The position numbers were made by a program, and so were the translations under genes. The notes under the pieces are model-generated. The model was not told where the DNA came from and did not search any database. It worked only from the letters and a program-made list of their open reading frames with translations. A stretch of DNA of 46,565 nucleotides. Source: Jiangella asiatica. GTDB taxonomy: Bacteria > Actinomycetota > Actinomycetes > Jiangellales > Jiangellaceae. The DNA lies in assembly GCF_004349065.1 (NCBI RefSeq), contig NZ_SMKZ01000053.1:1-46565 (forward strand), given 5' to 3'. Shown one piece after another: positions 25,186 to 33,444 of the stretch; positions within the stretch are counted from its first letter, which is position 1; each line of letters begins with the position of its first letter.

Positions 25186-26658
25186 TCAGCCGGTCGTGAG
25201 CGTTCTGGCGATGGCGGGAAAGACGTCGTCGATCTCCGTAGCGATCAGCTTCCGCAGGTACCTCCGGGTGTCCGCACATGCTGGATCGGCGGCCAGATTG
25301 TGCTGCTCGCCGGGATCCGTGACGTGGTCGTAGAGCTCGTCCTCGTCACGGGAGCGAAAGATGTAGCGCGCGGTCGGAGTGCGTACCGACAGGTTGATGG
25401 CGTCGGTCTCCGCGCGCCAGGTGCGCGGGTCGAGATGCTCGCCGTTCGCGTCGGCCCGCATCCGATACAGCACGGACTCCGCGGTCACATGGTCCCGTGT
25501 CGGCGTGGCATCGGATGCGCCGATCATTTCCGCAAAGGATATGCCGTCGTCGGGCCCTCGCCAGCTGACATCGGCGAGTTCGGCCAGCGTGGCTGCGATG
25601 TCGACCATCGAGATCAGGTGCGAGATCCGCGCCTGGCCCGCATCGGGATGCCGGATTATGAGCGGAACACGCAGTGCCTCCTCGTAGTGGAGTAGGTGCC
25701 CCTTCTCCATCAACCGATGAGCACCCATCATGTCGCCGTGGTCGGAGGTGAAGACCACGGTCGTGTCATCCAGCGTGCCGGTCCGCTCGAGATGGTCGAG
25801 GATCCGGCCGACCTGCGCATCGACCAGAGCGCAGAAGCCCAGGTAGTGGCCGACGAGATCGACCCAGCCGGCTTGATCCAGGTCGGCGTACTCGGTGGCG
25901 AACGGCGACTCGCGCACCTCGCGCGGCCTCGTGCCTGGCCCTGTCGCGAAGCTGTCAGGTAGCCGGACCAGGCCACGATCGATGATGGAGTCATATGGTG
26001 CCGGCACCACCATCGGGAAATGCGGAGCGTTGAACGAACAGACCGCGAACCAGGGACGATCGGCTGGCCGGCGGTCGAGGGTGTGGAGGAACTGATCGGT
26101 CTGCCAGGTCTCCAGGTAGTGCTCGAGCCGGATCTCGGCGCGACCTCGATGCGGTGAGTCCGGGGCCCCCAACTCGCGCAGGTCGGCCGCCGAGAGATTC
26201 TCGATGTGCCCGGGCACCAACTCGTATCCGAGCTCGGTGACATACCTCCGGTAATCCTCGATGTACCGCCCGCGATCCCGCCCGTCGAGAACGGCGGGGA
26301 TGGCGGCCGTGTCGTCGAAGCCCATCAGCTGCGGCGTGGTTCCGGGCACATGCCATTTGCCGGTGTACATCGTGTGATAGCCGGCGTCGCGGAATGCCGA
26401 GGCGATGCTTCGGGAACGAAGTTCCGGTGCGATGGCTCTCCAGTTGCCGAGCACGTGATGGTGCCGCGGCATCAACCCGGTCCACAGGCTGGTTCGAGAG
26501 GGGCAGCACAGCGGGAACGGGGTGTAGCACCCATCGAAGATGGTGCCGATCTCGGCCAGCGCGTCCAGCCTGGGAGTCCTCGCTGCCGCGTTGCCCGTGC
26601 AGCTCAGGGTCCCCCAGCTCTGCTCGTCGCTCATCAAGATCAGCACATTCGGCCGCAT
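25186..26658 (-). CDS. Cytoplasmic type I sulfatase with CCPSR motif (block I)
   Basis: A 490-aa sulfatase without signal peptide. N-terminal metal site LILMSDEQSWG. The maturation motif CCPSR makes Cys 51 the formylglycine residue, followed by SLWTGLMPRHHH. The distal site is FTSDHGDMMGAHRLMEKGHL. It resembles choline-sulfatase and heparan/dermatan-type group members in the distal motif, but the substrate is open. ATG 26658 lies 11 bases past the start expected from box D and has AGGGGA before it. First gene of a two-gene operon with GH2. Confidence 0.92.
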   Translation of the reverse strand: MRPNVLILMSDEQSWGTLSCTGNAAARTPRLDALAEIGTIFDGCYTPFPLCCPSRTSLWTGLMPRHHHVLGNWRAIAPELRSRSIASAFRDAGYHTMYTGKWHVPGTTPQLMGFDDTAAIPAVLDGRDRGRYIEDYRRYVTELGYELVPGHIENLSAADLRELGAPDSPHRGRAEIRLEHYLETWQTDQFLHTLDRRPADRPWFAVCSFNAPHFPMVVPAPYDSIIDRGLVRLPDSFATGPGTRPREVRESPFATEYADLDQAGWVDLVGHYLGFCALVDAQVGRILDHLERTGTLDDTTVVFTSDHGDMMGAHRLMEKGHLLHYEEALRVPLIIRHPDAGQARISHLISMVDIAATLAELADVSWRGPDDGISFAEMIGASDATPTRDHVTAESVLYRMRADANGEHLDPRTWRAETDAINLSVRTPTARYIFRSRDEDELYDHVTDPGEQHNLAADPACADTRRYLRKLIATEIDDVFPAIARTLTTG

Positions 26659-26675
26659 GGAGTCCCCTGAGCCCA

Positions 26676-26704
26676 GACGTACATCGTTATACATAACGTT
26701 GTAA
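26676..26704 (-). promoter_or_regulatory. LacI box D over the second sulfatase promoter
   Basis: On the minus strand: TTACAA, 17-base spacer CGTTATGTATAACGATG, TACGTC. This is the most symmetric copy; CGTTAT and ATAACG face each other across GT. Short leader of about 11 bases. Confidence 0.84.
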
Positions 26705-26838
26705 GAACCATAGTGGGACAGCATGGGCGCCGCAACCGTCCAAGGTTCTCCCAGTAGGTCGCCTTGATCAGCGGGGCACGGCGCCGCCGGTCCCGAGGTC
26801 GGCGCCGTCCAGAGCCCGGGTGGTGTGAACCCGCAAGG

Positions 26839-26875
26839 GGTGACGCTGCGGCCAACAATTGGCCATAGCGTCACC
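26839..26875. promoter_or_regulatory. Interrupted 37-bp palindrome past the MocA operon
   Basis: GGTGACGCT and GGCCAA are mirrored by TTGGCC and AGCGTCACC, with two unpaired bases on each side and CAA in the centre. It lies in the 307-base gap 26659-26965 between box D and the end of the block II operon. It may terminate that operon or be a protein-binding palindrome. It lacks a T tract. Apart from box D and this element the gap shows no gene. Confidence 0.55.
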
Positions 26876-26965
26876 AAGGGCGCGCGGCTTCGCGGACGGT
26901 GGCATTCCCTGAAGGCGGCCACCGCGCGACTGGTCAGTGAGACCTGTGGTCGTCCAGCCCGGCCC

Positions 26966-27997
26966 TCAGACCGTGACCGCCTCCCAGCCGCCGCTGGCCA
27001 TCGACCGGTAGGCGGCGTCGACGACGGCGTTGTCGATCATGCCGTCGCGGAAGGTCTGGACGGGGCGCTCGCCGGCGAGGAAGGCATGGACGAAGTGGTC
27101 CAGCTCCGCGTGGTAGCCGTAGCTCCACTCCTCCTGCGGCACGGGGTTGACCCAGCCGCGGTCGGAGCCGGCCTTCTCCACGACATAGCCGGCCGACTCG
27201 CCCGCGAAGGCGCGGATCCCGGTCTGGCCGGTGTGGTCGGTGGCGATGTAGCCGTTCGAGCCGTGGATCTCGGTGCGGACGTCGAGGCCGGCCAGGTGGC
27301 CCCAGCCGACCTCCACCTGGGCGACCCGGCGGTCGGCGAAGCGGATCATCGCGATGGCGCTGTCCTCGCAGTCGACGTCGTCGCGGGCGAGGCGGTCGCC
27401 CCAGGCGAGGACCTCGGTAGGCACGCCGCCGCCGAGGAACCAGCGCCCGATCGCCACACCGTGGATGCCCAGCCCGCGCAGCGGGCCGCCGCCCATCAGC
27501 TCCTTGTCGCGGGCGTGCGCGTGCGGGGCGCTGTGCGCCTCGCGGGCCCGCACCCAGTAGACGTCGCCGACGGCGCCATCATCGACGAGCTGCTTGGCCT
27601 GCCGGACCGCCGGCACGAACAGCTCGGTCTCGGCATAGCCGTGCCACACCCCGGCCCGTTCGGCGGCCTGCAGGCACTCGCGGGCCTCGTCGGCGTTGCG
27701 GCCGAGCGGTTTGGTGCACAGCACCGCCTTGCCGGCCTGCGCCGCCGCCGTCACCGCCTCGACGTGGAGATGGTGCGGCAGCCCGACCACCACCAGGTCG
27801 ACGTCGTCGCGGGTGACGACGTCGGCGATGCTGGTGGTCGCAACCGGAATGCCCCACCGGCGGGCCACCGCCTCGGCACGGTCGCGGCTGCGGGACGAGA
27901 TCGCCACCACCTCGTGGTCGCGGACGTACCGCAGCGCCCGCAAGTAGAAGTCGCTGACGAAACCGGCGCCCAGCAGGCCGATGCGTACTCGTTCCAT
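26966..27997 (-). CDS. Gfo/Idh/MocA-family oxidoreductase
   Basis: NAD(P)-dependent sugar oxidoreductase, 343 aa. The Rossmann motif is IGLLGAGFVSDFY; the EKP-type catalytic segment is CTKPLGRNADEA (about 95-106). The C-terminal alpha/beta dimer domain starts near 120 and holds GGGPLRGLGIHGVAIGRWF. Members oxidise a sugar hydroxyl, often at C3. It is the last gene of block II, next to a ketose-3-epimerase-like barrel, which supports keto-sugar chemistry. Start: ATG 27997 has GAGAGG at six bases; ATG 28003 would overlap the previous stop as ATGA but has the ribosome site directly adjoining. Confidence 0.92.
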   Translation of the reverse strand: MERVRIGLLGAGFVSDFYLRALRYVRDHEVVAISSRSRDRAEAVARRWGIPVATTSIADVVTRDDVDLVVVGLPHHLHVEAVTAAAQAGKAVLCTKPLGRNADEARECLQAAERAGVWHGYAETELFVPAVRQAKQLVDDGAVGDVYWVRAREAHSAPHAHARDKELMGGGPLRGLGIHGVAIGRWFLGGGVPTEVLAWGDRLARDDVDCEDSAIAMIRFADRRVAQVEVGWGHLAGLDVRTEIHGSNGYIATDHTGQTGIRAFAGESAGYVVEKAGSDRGWVNPVPQEEWSYGYHAELDHFVHAFLAGERPVQTFRDGMIDNAVVDAAYRSMASGGWEAVTV

Positions 27998-27999
27998 CG

Positions 28000-28866
28000 T
28001 CATCCTCTCGCCGTCGCCCGCTCGATCGCGCCGGAAATGAACGCCCGCGCATGTGCTGCCAGGTCGTCCGGATCGGACCACACGTCCCGCCACAAGGCCA
28101 TCGATCGACGGAGCGCATCGGGCGCGGCGGCGGCCGTGAAGCTCTCGAAGCCGACCGGCCCGCCGTAGCCGACGTCGGCGAGCGTGCCGAAGACGGCGTC
28201 GAAGTCGACGCTTCCCCGGCCCAGGTGCCCGCGGTTGCTCTCGCTGGCGTGCACGTACACCAGCCGGTCGCCGCAGGCCCTGATAGCTGCTGCGACATCG
28301 GCCTCCTCGATGTTCATGTGGAACGTGTCGAGGTGGACGCCGACGTTGTCGGCACCGATCTCGTCGATCAGGTCGAGGGCTTGCGAGGCGGTGTTGATTA
28401 GGTTGCTCTCGTACCGGTTGACCACTTCCAGGCCGATCGTGACGTCGGCGGCCGCGGCCCGGCCGGCCAACCGGCGCAGCGCGGCCACGCTGCGCCGCCG
28501 GTCATCCGTGGTAGCCGGGCCGTCGTGCCGGCCGGCCGCGCCGTAGAGCACGCCGCCCAGGTAGGGCGAGCCCAACGATGTCGCCACCGCCAGCGCGTCG
28601 TCCAGCAGCCGCGCGCCGCGGGCCGCCACGGCCTCGTCCGGGCTGGAGACGTCGGCGTCGAACGGCATCGCGAGCAGGCCGACCGCGCCCAGGCCGGCGT
28701 CGTCCAGCAGCGTCCTCAGCCCGGGCGCGTCGACGGCGGACGGGTCGCGCAGCGGCACCTCCAGCAGGTCGAAGCCGGCAGTTGCGGTCGCCGACACCAC
28801 GCGCTCCCAGGCCGCCGGGCCGCCACCGCGCAGGAACACCATCGCGTGCAGCGCGAGCGGATTCAC
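28000..28866 (-). CDS. TIM-barrel ketose 3-epimerase-like protein (D-tagatose/psicose 3-epimerase family)
   Basis: A 288-aa xylose-isomerase-like barrel. The four metal-ligand segments of D-tagatose 3-epimerases are visible: IGLEVVNRYESNLINT (Glu), VGVHLDTFHMNIEEAD (Asp), VHASESNRGHLGRG (His), and VGFESF (Glu). It should interconvert ketoses or 3-keto sugars at C3 using a divalent metal. It sits between the binding protein and the MocA oxidoreductase; gaps are 5 and 2 bases. GTG 28866 is chosen because GAGGGG lies eight bases upstream; GTG 28875 in frame overlaps the preceding stop. Confidence 0.85.
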   Translation of the reverse strand: MNPLALHAMVFLRGGGPAAWERVVSATATAGFDLLEVPLRDPSAVDAPGLRTLLDDAGLGAVGLLAMPFDADVSSPDEAVAARGARLLDDALAVATSLGSPYLGGVLYGAAGRHDGPATTDDRRRSVAALRRLAGRAAAADVTIGLEVVNRYESNLINTASQALDLIDEIGADNVGVHLDTFHMNIEEADVAAAIRACGDRLVYVHASESNRGHLGRGSVDFDAVFGTLADVGYGGPVGFESFTAAAAPDALRRSMALWRDVWSDPDDLAAHARAFISGAIERATARG

Positions 28867-28871
28867 CAGGG

Positions 28872-29915
28872 TCACCCCTCGCCGCGGTAGTCGACCGCGG
28901 CCTCGGCGATGTCCGGCGCCAGGAAGTCGAACTCCGGCACCTCGTCGTACTGGCCCTTCGTCACGAAGAACTCGGCGGTCGCGCCCAGTACGTCGGCGGC
29001 ATGGCCGCTGGACAGCAGCTCCGTGGACTCTTCCAGGCTGTACCAGTCGTGCCGCTCGGACTCGGCCCGGATGTCCTCCTCGGTCAGGTCGACACCGTTC
29101 TCGGCGTAGAAGGCCAGCAGGGACTCCATCGCGCCGTCGAGATCGTTCTTGAGCAGTTCGTTGGCGTCGAAGATCGCCTCGATGGCCCGCGCTGCCGCCT
29201 CCGGCTGCTCGGCGGCGAAGTCCGGATGCACCACGAACACCGTGTAGACCTCGGTGCCGGCGTCCGTTCCGGTGCAGAGACGCTCGAACCCTTCGGCGTC
29301 CATCCGCTCGACGAGCTCGCTCCACACCTGCGCGACGGTGCCGTCGCCGGCGGTGAAGGAGTTGGCGATCTGCGGCGGCTCGAGCGGGACGAGCTCCATG
29401 TCGTCCGGCTGCATGCCGAGGCTCTCCAAACACGCCTGGTAGACCTGCTCGCCGAGCGAGCTGCCGACCACCAGGGCCTGTTTGCCGGTGAGGTCCGGCG
29501 CCGGGTCGTCGAGGTCGACCTCACCCTCGCGTACGTAGAGGATGATGTTCCCGGCCTCCTCGTTCTGCACCCCGGCGATCTTCAGGTCCCACTTCTCGCC
29601 GGCGACGATGGCCGGCGGCGAGCCGAGGAACGCGACGTCCCACTCCCCCGCCAGGCCTGTCTCGACGATCGGCGGGCCGCTGTCGAAGACCTCCAAGGAG
29701 GTCACCTCGAGGTCGTTCTCCTCGAAGAACCCCAGGTCCTGCGCGCCCCAGACGGACCACCCGACCAGGTTCGGCACGGTGGCGAGCCGGATCTCGGCGG
29801 TGCCGTCGCTGGTGGTGCCGGCGTCCTCGCCGCCGCACGCGGTCGCGGCCAGCGGGACGGCGAGCGCCCCGGCCAGCACGAATCGTGCCCGGCGGCCAGC
29901 AGAAATCGTGTTCAT
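28872..29915 (-). CDS. SsuA/NMT1-type ABC substrate-binding lipoprotein
   Basis: A 347-aa lipoprotein with lipobox AATAC and an acidic linker. The type II binding fold has IRLATVPNLVGWSVWGAQDLGF, then GLAGEWDVAFLGSPPAIVAG and GKQALVVGSSLGEQVY. This is the sulfonate/nitrate/taurine/thiamine-precursor group (SsuA, TauA, ThiY). It serves the two permeases and ATPase of the same operon. The ligand cannot be read; the neighbours suggest a sugar-linked compound. ATG 29915; a GTG directly before it is also possible. Confidence 0.88.
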   Translation of the reverse strand: MNTISAGRRARFVLAGALAVPLAATACGGEDAGTTSDGTAEIRLATVPNLVGWSVWGAQDLGFFEENDLEVTSLEVFDSGPPIVETGLAGEWDVAFLGSPPAIVAGEKWDLKIAGVQNEEAGNIILYVREGEVDLDDPAPDLTGKQALVVGSSLGEQVYQACLESLGMQPDDMELVPLEPPQIANSFTAGDGTVAQVWSELVERMDAEGFERLCTGTDAGTEVYTVFVVHPDFAAEQPEAAARAIEAIFDANELLKNDLDGAMESLLAFYAENGVDLTEEDIRAESERHDWYSLEESTELLSSGHAADVLGATAEFFVTKGQYDEVPEFDFLAPDIAEAAVDYRGEG

Positions 29916-29931
29916 CACGCGAGTCCTTTCG

Positions 29932-30786
29932 TCAGCTGATGCGCTGCTCGGCCGAAGCGGCGGAGATCTCCTCGCGCACCGAGGTCCAGATGTGCTGGCG
30001 AAGCCGGGCGAACTCCGGCTCGTTCATCACGTCGTGCGCCGGCTGGTCGCGCCAGGCGCTGTGCTGCGCGACGTCGATCGACTCCTTCACCCGCCCGGGC
30101 CGGGCGGACATCACCACGATGCGGTCGCCGAGGTAGATGGCCTCCTCGACGCTGTGGGTGACGAACACCGTCGTCACCCCCGACCGGGCGACCAGCTGGG
30201 CGACCTCCTCTTGCATGGTGACCCGGGTCTGCGCGTCCAGCGCGCCGAACGGTTCGTCCATCAGGAGCAGGTCCGGTTCGAGGACCAGGGCTCGGGCGAT
30301 CGCGACCCGCTGCTGCATGCCGCCGGACAGCTCGTGCGGGTACGCGTCGGCGAAGCCGGCCAGCCCGACCCGTTCGAGCTGGGCCATCGCGACGTCGCGC
30401 CGCTTCGTTCCGGATACCTTCGCCACCCGCAGGCCGAATTCGACGTTGCGGACCACCGTCATGGACGGGAACAGCGCGAAGCTCTGAAAGACCATGCACC
30501 GATGCGGGCCGGGCCCGCCGGCGGGCCGGCCGTCGATGCGGGCCTCACCGGCGGTGGGGCGCTCGAGGCCGGCGGCGATATGCAGCAGGGTGCTCTTCCC
30601 GCAGCCGGACGGTCCGAGGACGGTGCAGAACTGACCGGCAGGAACCGCCAGCGTCACGTCGTCCAGTGCCGTGACCACAGCGCCGCGGCGGTGGAAACGC
30701 TTGGTGATTCTCACCAGCTCCAGCTTGGGCGTGCCCGCCGCAGTGGCGTCGGCGGTCTCGTCGGTGAGCGCCCGGCTTCTCGCCAT
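29932..30786 (-). CDS. SsuB/TauB-type ABC ATPase
   Basis: A 284-aa ATPase. Walker [21 protein letters not shown] loop in [14 protein letters not shown], signature [18 protein letters not shown], Walker [13 protein letters not shown], switch VTHSVEEA. About 20 extra N-terminal residues. Energises the SsuC-type permease pair; six bases after the permease stop. Confidence 0.94.
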   Translation of the reverse strand: MARSRALTDETADATAAGTPKLELVRITKRFHRRGAVVTALDDVTLAVPAGQFCTVLGPSGCGKSTLLHIAAGLERPTAGEARIDGRPAGGPGPHRCMVFQSFALFPSMTVVRNVEFGLRVAKVSGTKRRDVAMAQLERVGLAGFADAYPHELSGGMQQRVAIARALVLEPDLLLMDEPFGALDAQTRVTMQEEVAQLVARSGVTTVFVTHSVEEAIYLGDRIVVMSARPGRVKESIDVAQHSAWRDQPAHDVMNEPEFARLRQHIWTSVREEISAASAEQRIS

Positions 30787-30792
30787 CGTCGA

Positions 30793-31623
30793 TCACGTCT
30801 CCCGGTGTGTGTCGGTGTGCTGCCAGCGCAGGACCCGCCGGGTGGCCAGGCCCATCAGCGCGGTCATGGCCGCACCGATGATCCCGATCACGACCATCGC
30901 GGCCACGATGATGTCCGGCGCGGCGTTGGACTGGCCACGGAGGATCATGAAACCCAAGCCGGACCTCGCACCGACCAGCTCGGCCCCGATGAGCGCCATC
31001 CACCCGTTCGTCATCGCGATCGCCACCCCGGCCAGCACCGTCGGCAGCCCGGTCGGCACCGCGACCCAGACGACCTCGCGCCAGCGGCCGGCCCCGAGCG
31101 TCCGCGCCGCGCGGCGCAACACCGGGTCGATGCCGCGGACCGCGCGGTGGGCGTTGAGCAGGCACGGAGGGAACGCCGCCACGAACACCACCAGGGCTTG
31201 CGCGGTGACCGAGGCCCCGAGCCAGAGGATCGCCAGCGGCACCCAGGCCAGCGGCGGGATGAACCGCAGCGCCTCGAAGACCGGGGTCACCGCCGCGTCG
31301 ACGTCGGCCTGCTCGGCCATCAGCATGCCCAGCGGGACGCCCAGCAACACCGCCGCGGCCAGGCCCAGGACCCAGCGCTGCAGCGACGCGGACACGTGGC
31401 CGGTCAGGGTCTCGCCGGCGAACGGGGTGGTGACCAACTCGGCCAGCCGGTCGGCCACGGAACCCGGGGAGGCGAACATGTCGGCGCCGACCAGCCCGAT
31501 GCCGTCGGTCACCAGCCACCACAGCACGACCAGGATGGTCAGCGAGGCGAGCACCGACCCCGCGGTGCGCAGTGGCCGGGCGATGGTCGTGGCCGAGCGG
31601 GAACGGGTCAGCTCAACGGTCAC
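30793..31623 (-). CDS. SsuC-type ABC permease 1
   Basis: A 276-aa permease with six helices. The family segment is PPLAWVPLAILWLGAS and the coupling helix is ARTLGAGRWREVVWVAVP. Begins with GTG 31623 preceded by GGGAGG; overlaps the second permease gene by 11 bases. With the gene at 31613 it probably forms a heterodimer, since only one ATPase and one binding protein are present. Confidence 0.93.
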   Translation of the reverse strand: MTVELTRSRSATTIARPLRTAGSVLASLTILVVLWWLVTDGIGLVGADMFASPGSVADRLAELVTTPFAGETLTGHVSASLQRWVLGLAAAVLLGVPLGMLMAEQADVDAAVTPVFEALRFIPPLAWVPLAILWLGASVTAQALVVFVAAFPPCLLNAHRAVRGIDPVLRRAARTLGAGRWREVVWVAVPTGLPTVLAGVAIAMTNGWMALIGAELVGARSGLGFMILRGQSNAAPDIIVAAMVVIGIIGAAMTALMGLATRRVLRWQHTDTHRET

Positions 31624-32470
31624 GATGCCCCGCCTCCCACGGCACCAGGCGCGGTTCCAGCCACCGCATGCCCGCGCCGAAAAGCGCCCCGAGCAGGCCG
31701 ATGACCAGCATCGCGGCGAACAGCAGGTCGGGCTGGAGTGACCGCCGGGCGTCCAGCAGCAAGAACCCCAGCCCGGCGCTGGCGGCCACCAGTTCGGCCC
31801 CTACCAGGGTCATCCACGCGTTGCCGAGGGAGAGCCGGATGCCGGTGAAGGTGAGCGGCGCGGCGGACGGCAACGCCACCCGGCGCACCGTCGTCAACGT
31901 GCCCGCGCCCAGCGTCCGGGCGGCCCGCAGCAGCACCGGGTCGACCTGCCGGACGCCCTCGCGGGCATTGATCACGCACGGGATCGCGGCGGCCAGGAAC
32001 ACGACGAAGAACCGGGCACCTTGGCCGATGCCGAACCAGACGATGGCCAGCGGGATCCAGGCTATCGGCGGGATCGGCCGCAGCACGTTGAAGACCGGCC
32101 CGGCAAGCGTGTCGACGATCTTCGACGATCCCATCGCCGAGCCCAGCGGCACGCCGATCACGATGGCCAGCAGCCAGCCGCCGAGCACCGTCTGCAGGCT
32201 CGCCCACACGTGCCCGGCAAGCGTCGATCCGCTGTACGGCTCGGTGGCGACCGAAACACCCGCGGTGACGACGTCGACCGGCGACGGCAGCACCAGGGGC
32301 GTGACCATCGCGAACACCTCGGTGGCGAGGTACCAGGCCGCGGCGAGGACCAGCACCGACGCGGTGGCCACGACGCGCCGCCGAGCACGGCCGGCCCGCC
32401 TCGGCTCGTCCGGCGCCTGCCCGCCGCGCTCCGGCGGCGCAGCGGAGCGGTGGCTCGCCGTCTTCGTCAT
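31613..32470 (-). CDS. SsuC-type ABC permease 2
   Basis: A 285-aa permease of the same family: PPIAWIPLAIVWFGIG, AARTLGAGTLTTVRRVALP, and ASAGLGFLLLDARRSLQPD. N-terminal basic region to residue about 30. ATG 32470 overlaps the previous stop as ATGA, which fixes the start; the open frame reaches 24 codons further without support. Paralogue of permease 1. Confidence 0.93.
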   Translation of the reverse strand: MTKTASHRSAAPPERGGQAPDEPRRAGRARRRVVATASVLVLAAAWYLATEVFAMVTPLVLPSPVDVVTAGVSVATEPYSGSTLAGHVWASLQTVLGGWLLAIVIGVPLGSAMGSSKIVDTLAGPVFNVLRPIPPIAWIPLAIVWFGIGQGARFFVVFLAAAIPCVINAREGVRQVDPVLLRAARTLGAGTLTTVRRVALPSAAPLTFTGIRLSLGNAWMTLVGAELVAASAGLGFLLLDARRSLQPDLLFAAMLVIGLLGALFGAGMRWLEPRLVPWEAGHRDR

Positions 32471-33444
32471 GACCTGGGAACCCGCGACATCCGCAGCTCG
32501 TGCGCGCCGTCGGCCCGGGTCATCTCGTAGTACAGCCACCACTCATCATCGACGGTGACGGCGTCGAGGTAGCGCACCGACCCGCTGCCCTGCGACGTCG
32601 TGACCCACGGGCGGTGGGGGGTGAGCCGGCGCCAGTGCTCCAGGTCGAACGAGAGCGCGAGGCCGGTGCGCTCCTCGTAGTTCTCGTCCGCACCGGCCGA
32701 CCCGTCGTAGAAGCCGAGGTAGGCGCCGCCCAGCGGAAGGATCGTGTTCAACCGGGCCTGGTAGCGGTCCCACTCCGTGCCCACGCCGAGGACCTGGCCG
32801 TGCCAGTCGAAGGCCCGGCCGTCGGTGCTGGTGGCCAGGCCGGTCGGGTGGGTCGTCACGCCCGTGTTGTAGATGTCGGACGTGGCGTGGGCGCGGGCGC
32901 GCTGCTCCTGTGTGAGCGTCTGGGCCTCGGCATAGCTGGCGAACAGGTAGACGGCCGGCCCGATCCGCCACGCGTACGGGTCCTTGACCCCCTCGGTTCC
33001 GGTCGTGGCCGCCGTCAGCACGGGCTCGGCCTTCGACACCGAGAAGCCCGCTGGCGTGTCGGCGTCCATGACGTCGATGCGCCAACGGTTGTCGTCGGGG
33101 TCGACGTAGCTCAGGTACAGCAGGTAGCCGTCGCCCATCGGGAGCAGTGAGCACCGTTCCATCGACGCCGTCGACAGCTCCTCCTTCTCCACCGCCCAGA
33201 TGTCGCGGAAGGTGACTCCGTCGTCGCTCTCGGCGATTGCGCAGCGCCAGCCGCGTTCACGCTCGGTACCCCGCGGCCGGCGTTGCCGGTAGGTCAGCAG
33301 GAACCGGTCCCCGTCCCGAAGGATCCCTGGGCAGCCGCTCCAGTAGCCGCTCTCCGCGATCTCGGGCGGCCGCACGACGACGCCCCGCTCGGGACCGAAC
33401 GGCGGAAAGGGCGAGAGGACCCGATGCCCGGCGGCCTCACTCAT
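32467..33444 (-). CDS. Five-bladed beta-propeller glycosidase-like protein (GH43/GH130-like)
   Basis: A 325-aa soluble protein without signal peptide. It has repeating propeller strands: SGCPGILRDGDRFLLTYRQR, CAIAESDDGVTF, MGDGYLLYLSYVD, GVKDPYAWRIGPAVYLFAS, LPLGGAYLGFYDGS, and DDEWWLYYEMT. This pattern is that of GH43, GH32 or GH130 catalytic propellers; which one, and the catalytic acids, cannot be settled by eye. It could hydrolyse or phosphorolyse the imported glycoside. It overlaps the ROK gene by 8 bases and permease 2 by four. Confidence 0.7.
   Translation of the reverse strand: MSEAAGHRVLSPFPPFGPERGVVVRPPEIAESGYWSGCPGILRDGDRFLLTYRQRRPRGTERERGWRCAIAESDDGVTFRDIWAVEKEELSTASMERCSLLPMGDGYLLYLSYVDPDDNRWRIDVMDADTPAGFSVSKAEPVLTAATTGTEGVKDPYAWRIGPAVYLFASYAEAQTLTQEQRARAHATSDIYNTGVTTHPTGLATSTDGRAFDWHGQVLGVGTEWDRYQARLNTILPLGGAYLGFYDGSAGADENYEERTGLALSFDLEHWRRLTPHRPWVTTSQGSGSVRYLDAVTVDDEWWLYYEMTRADGAHELRMSRVPRS

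Noticed and set aside
28872-32470. Calling the transporter a plain sulfonate or taurine importer
   Set aside because: Fold families SsuA/B/C also carry nitrate, thiamine precursors and other ligands, and there is no sulfonate monooxygenase nearby. The sugar enzymes of the operon point elsewhere.
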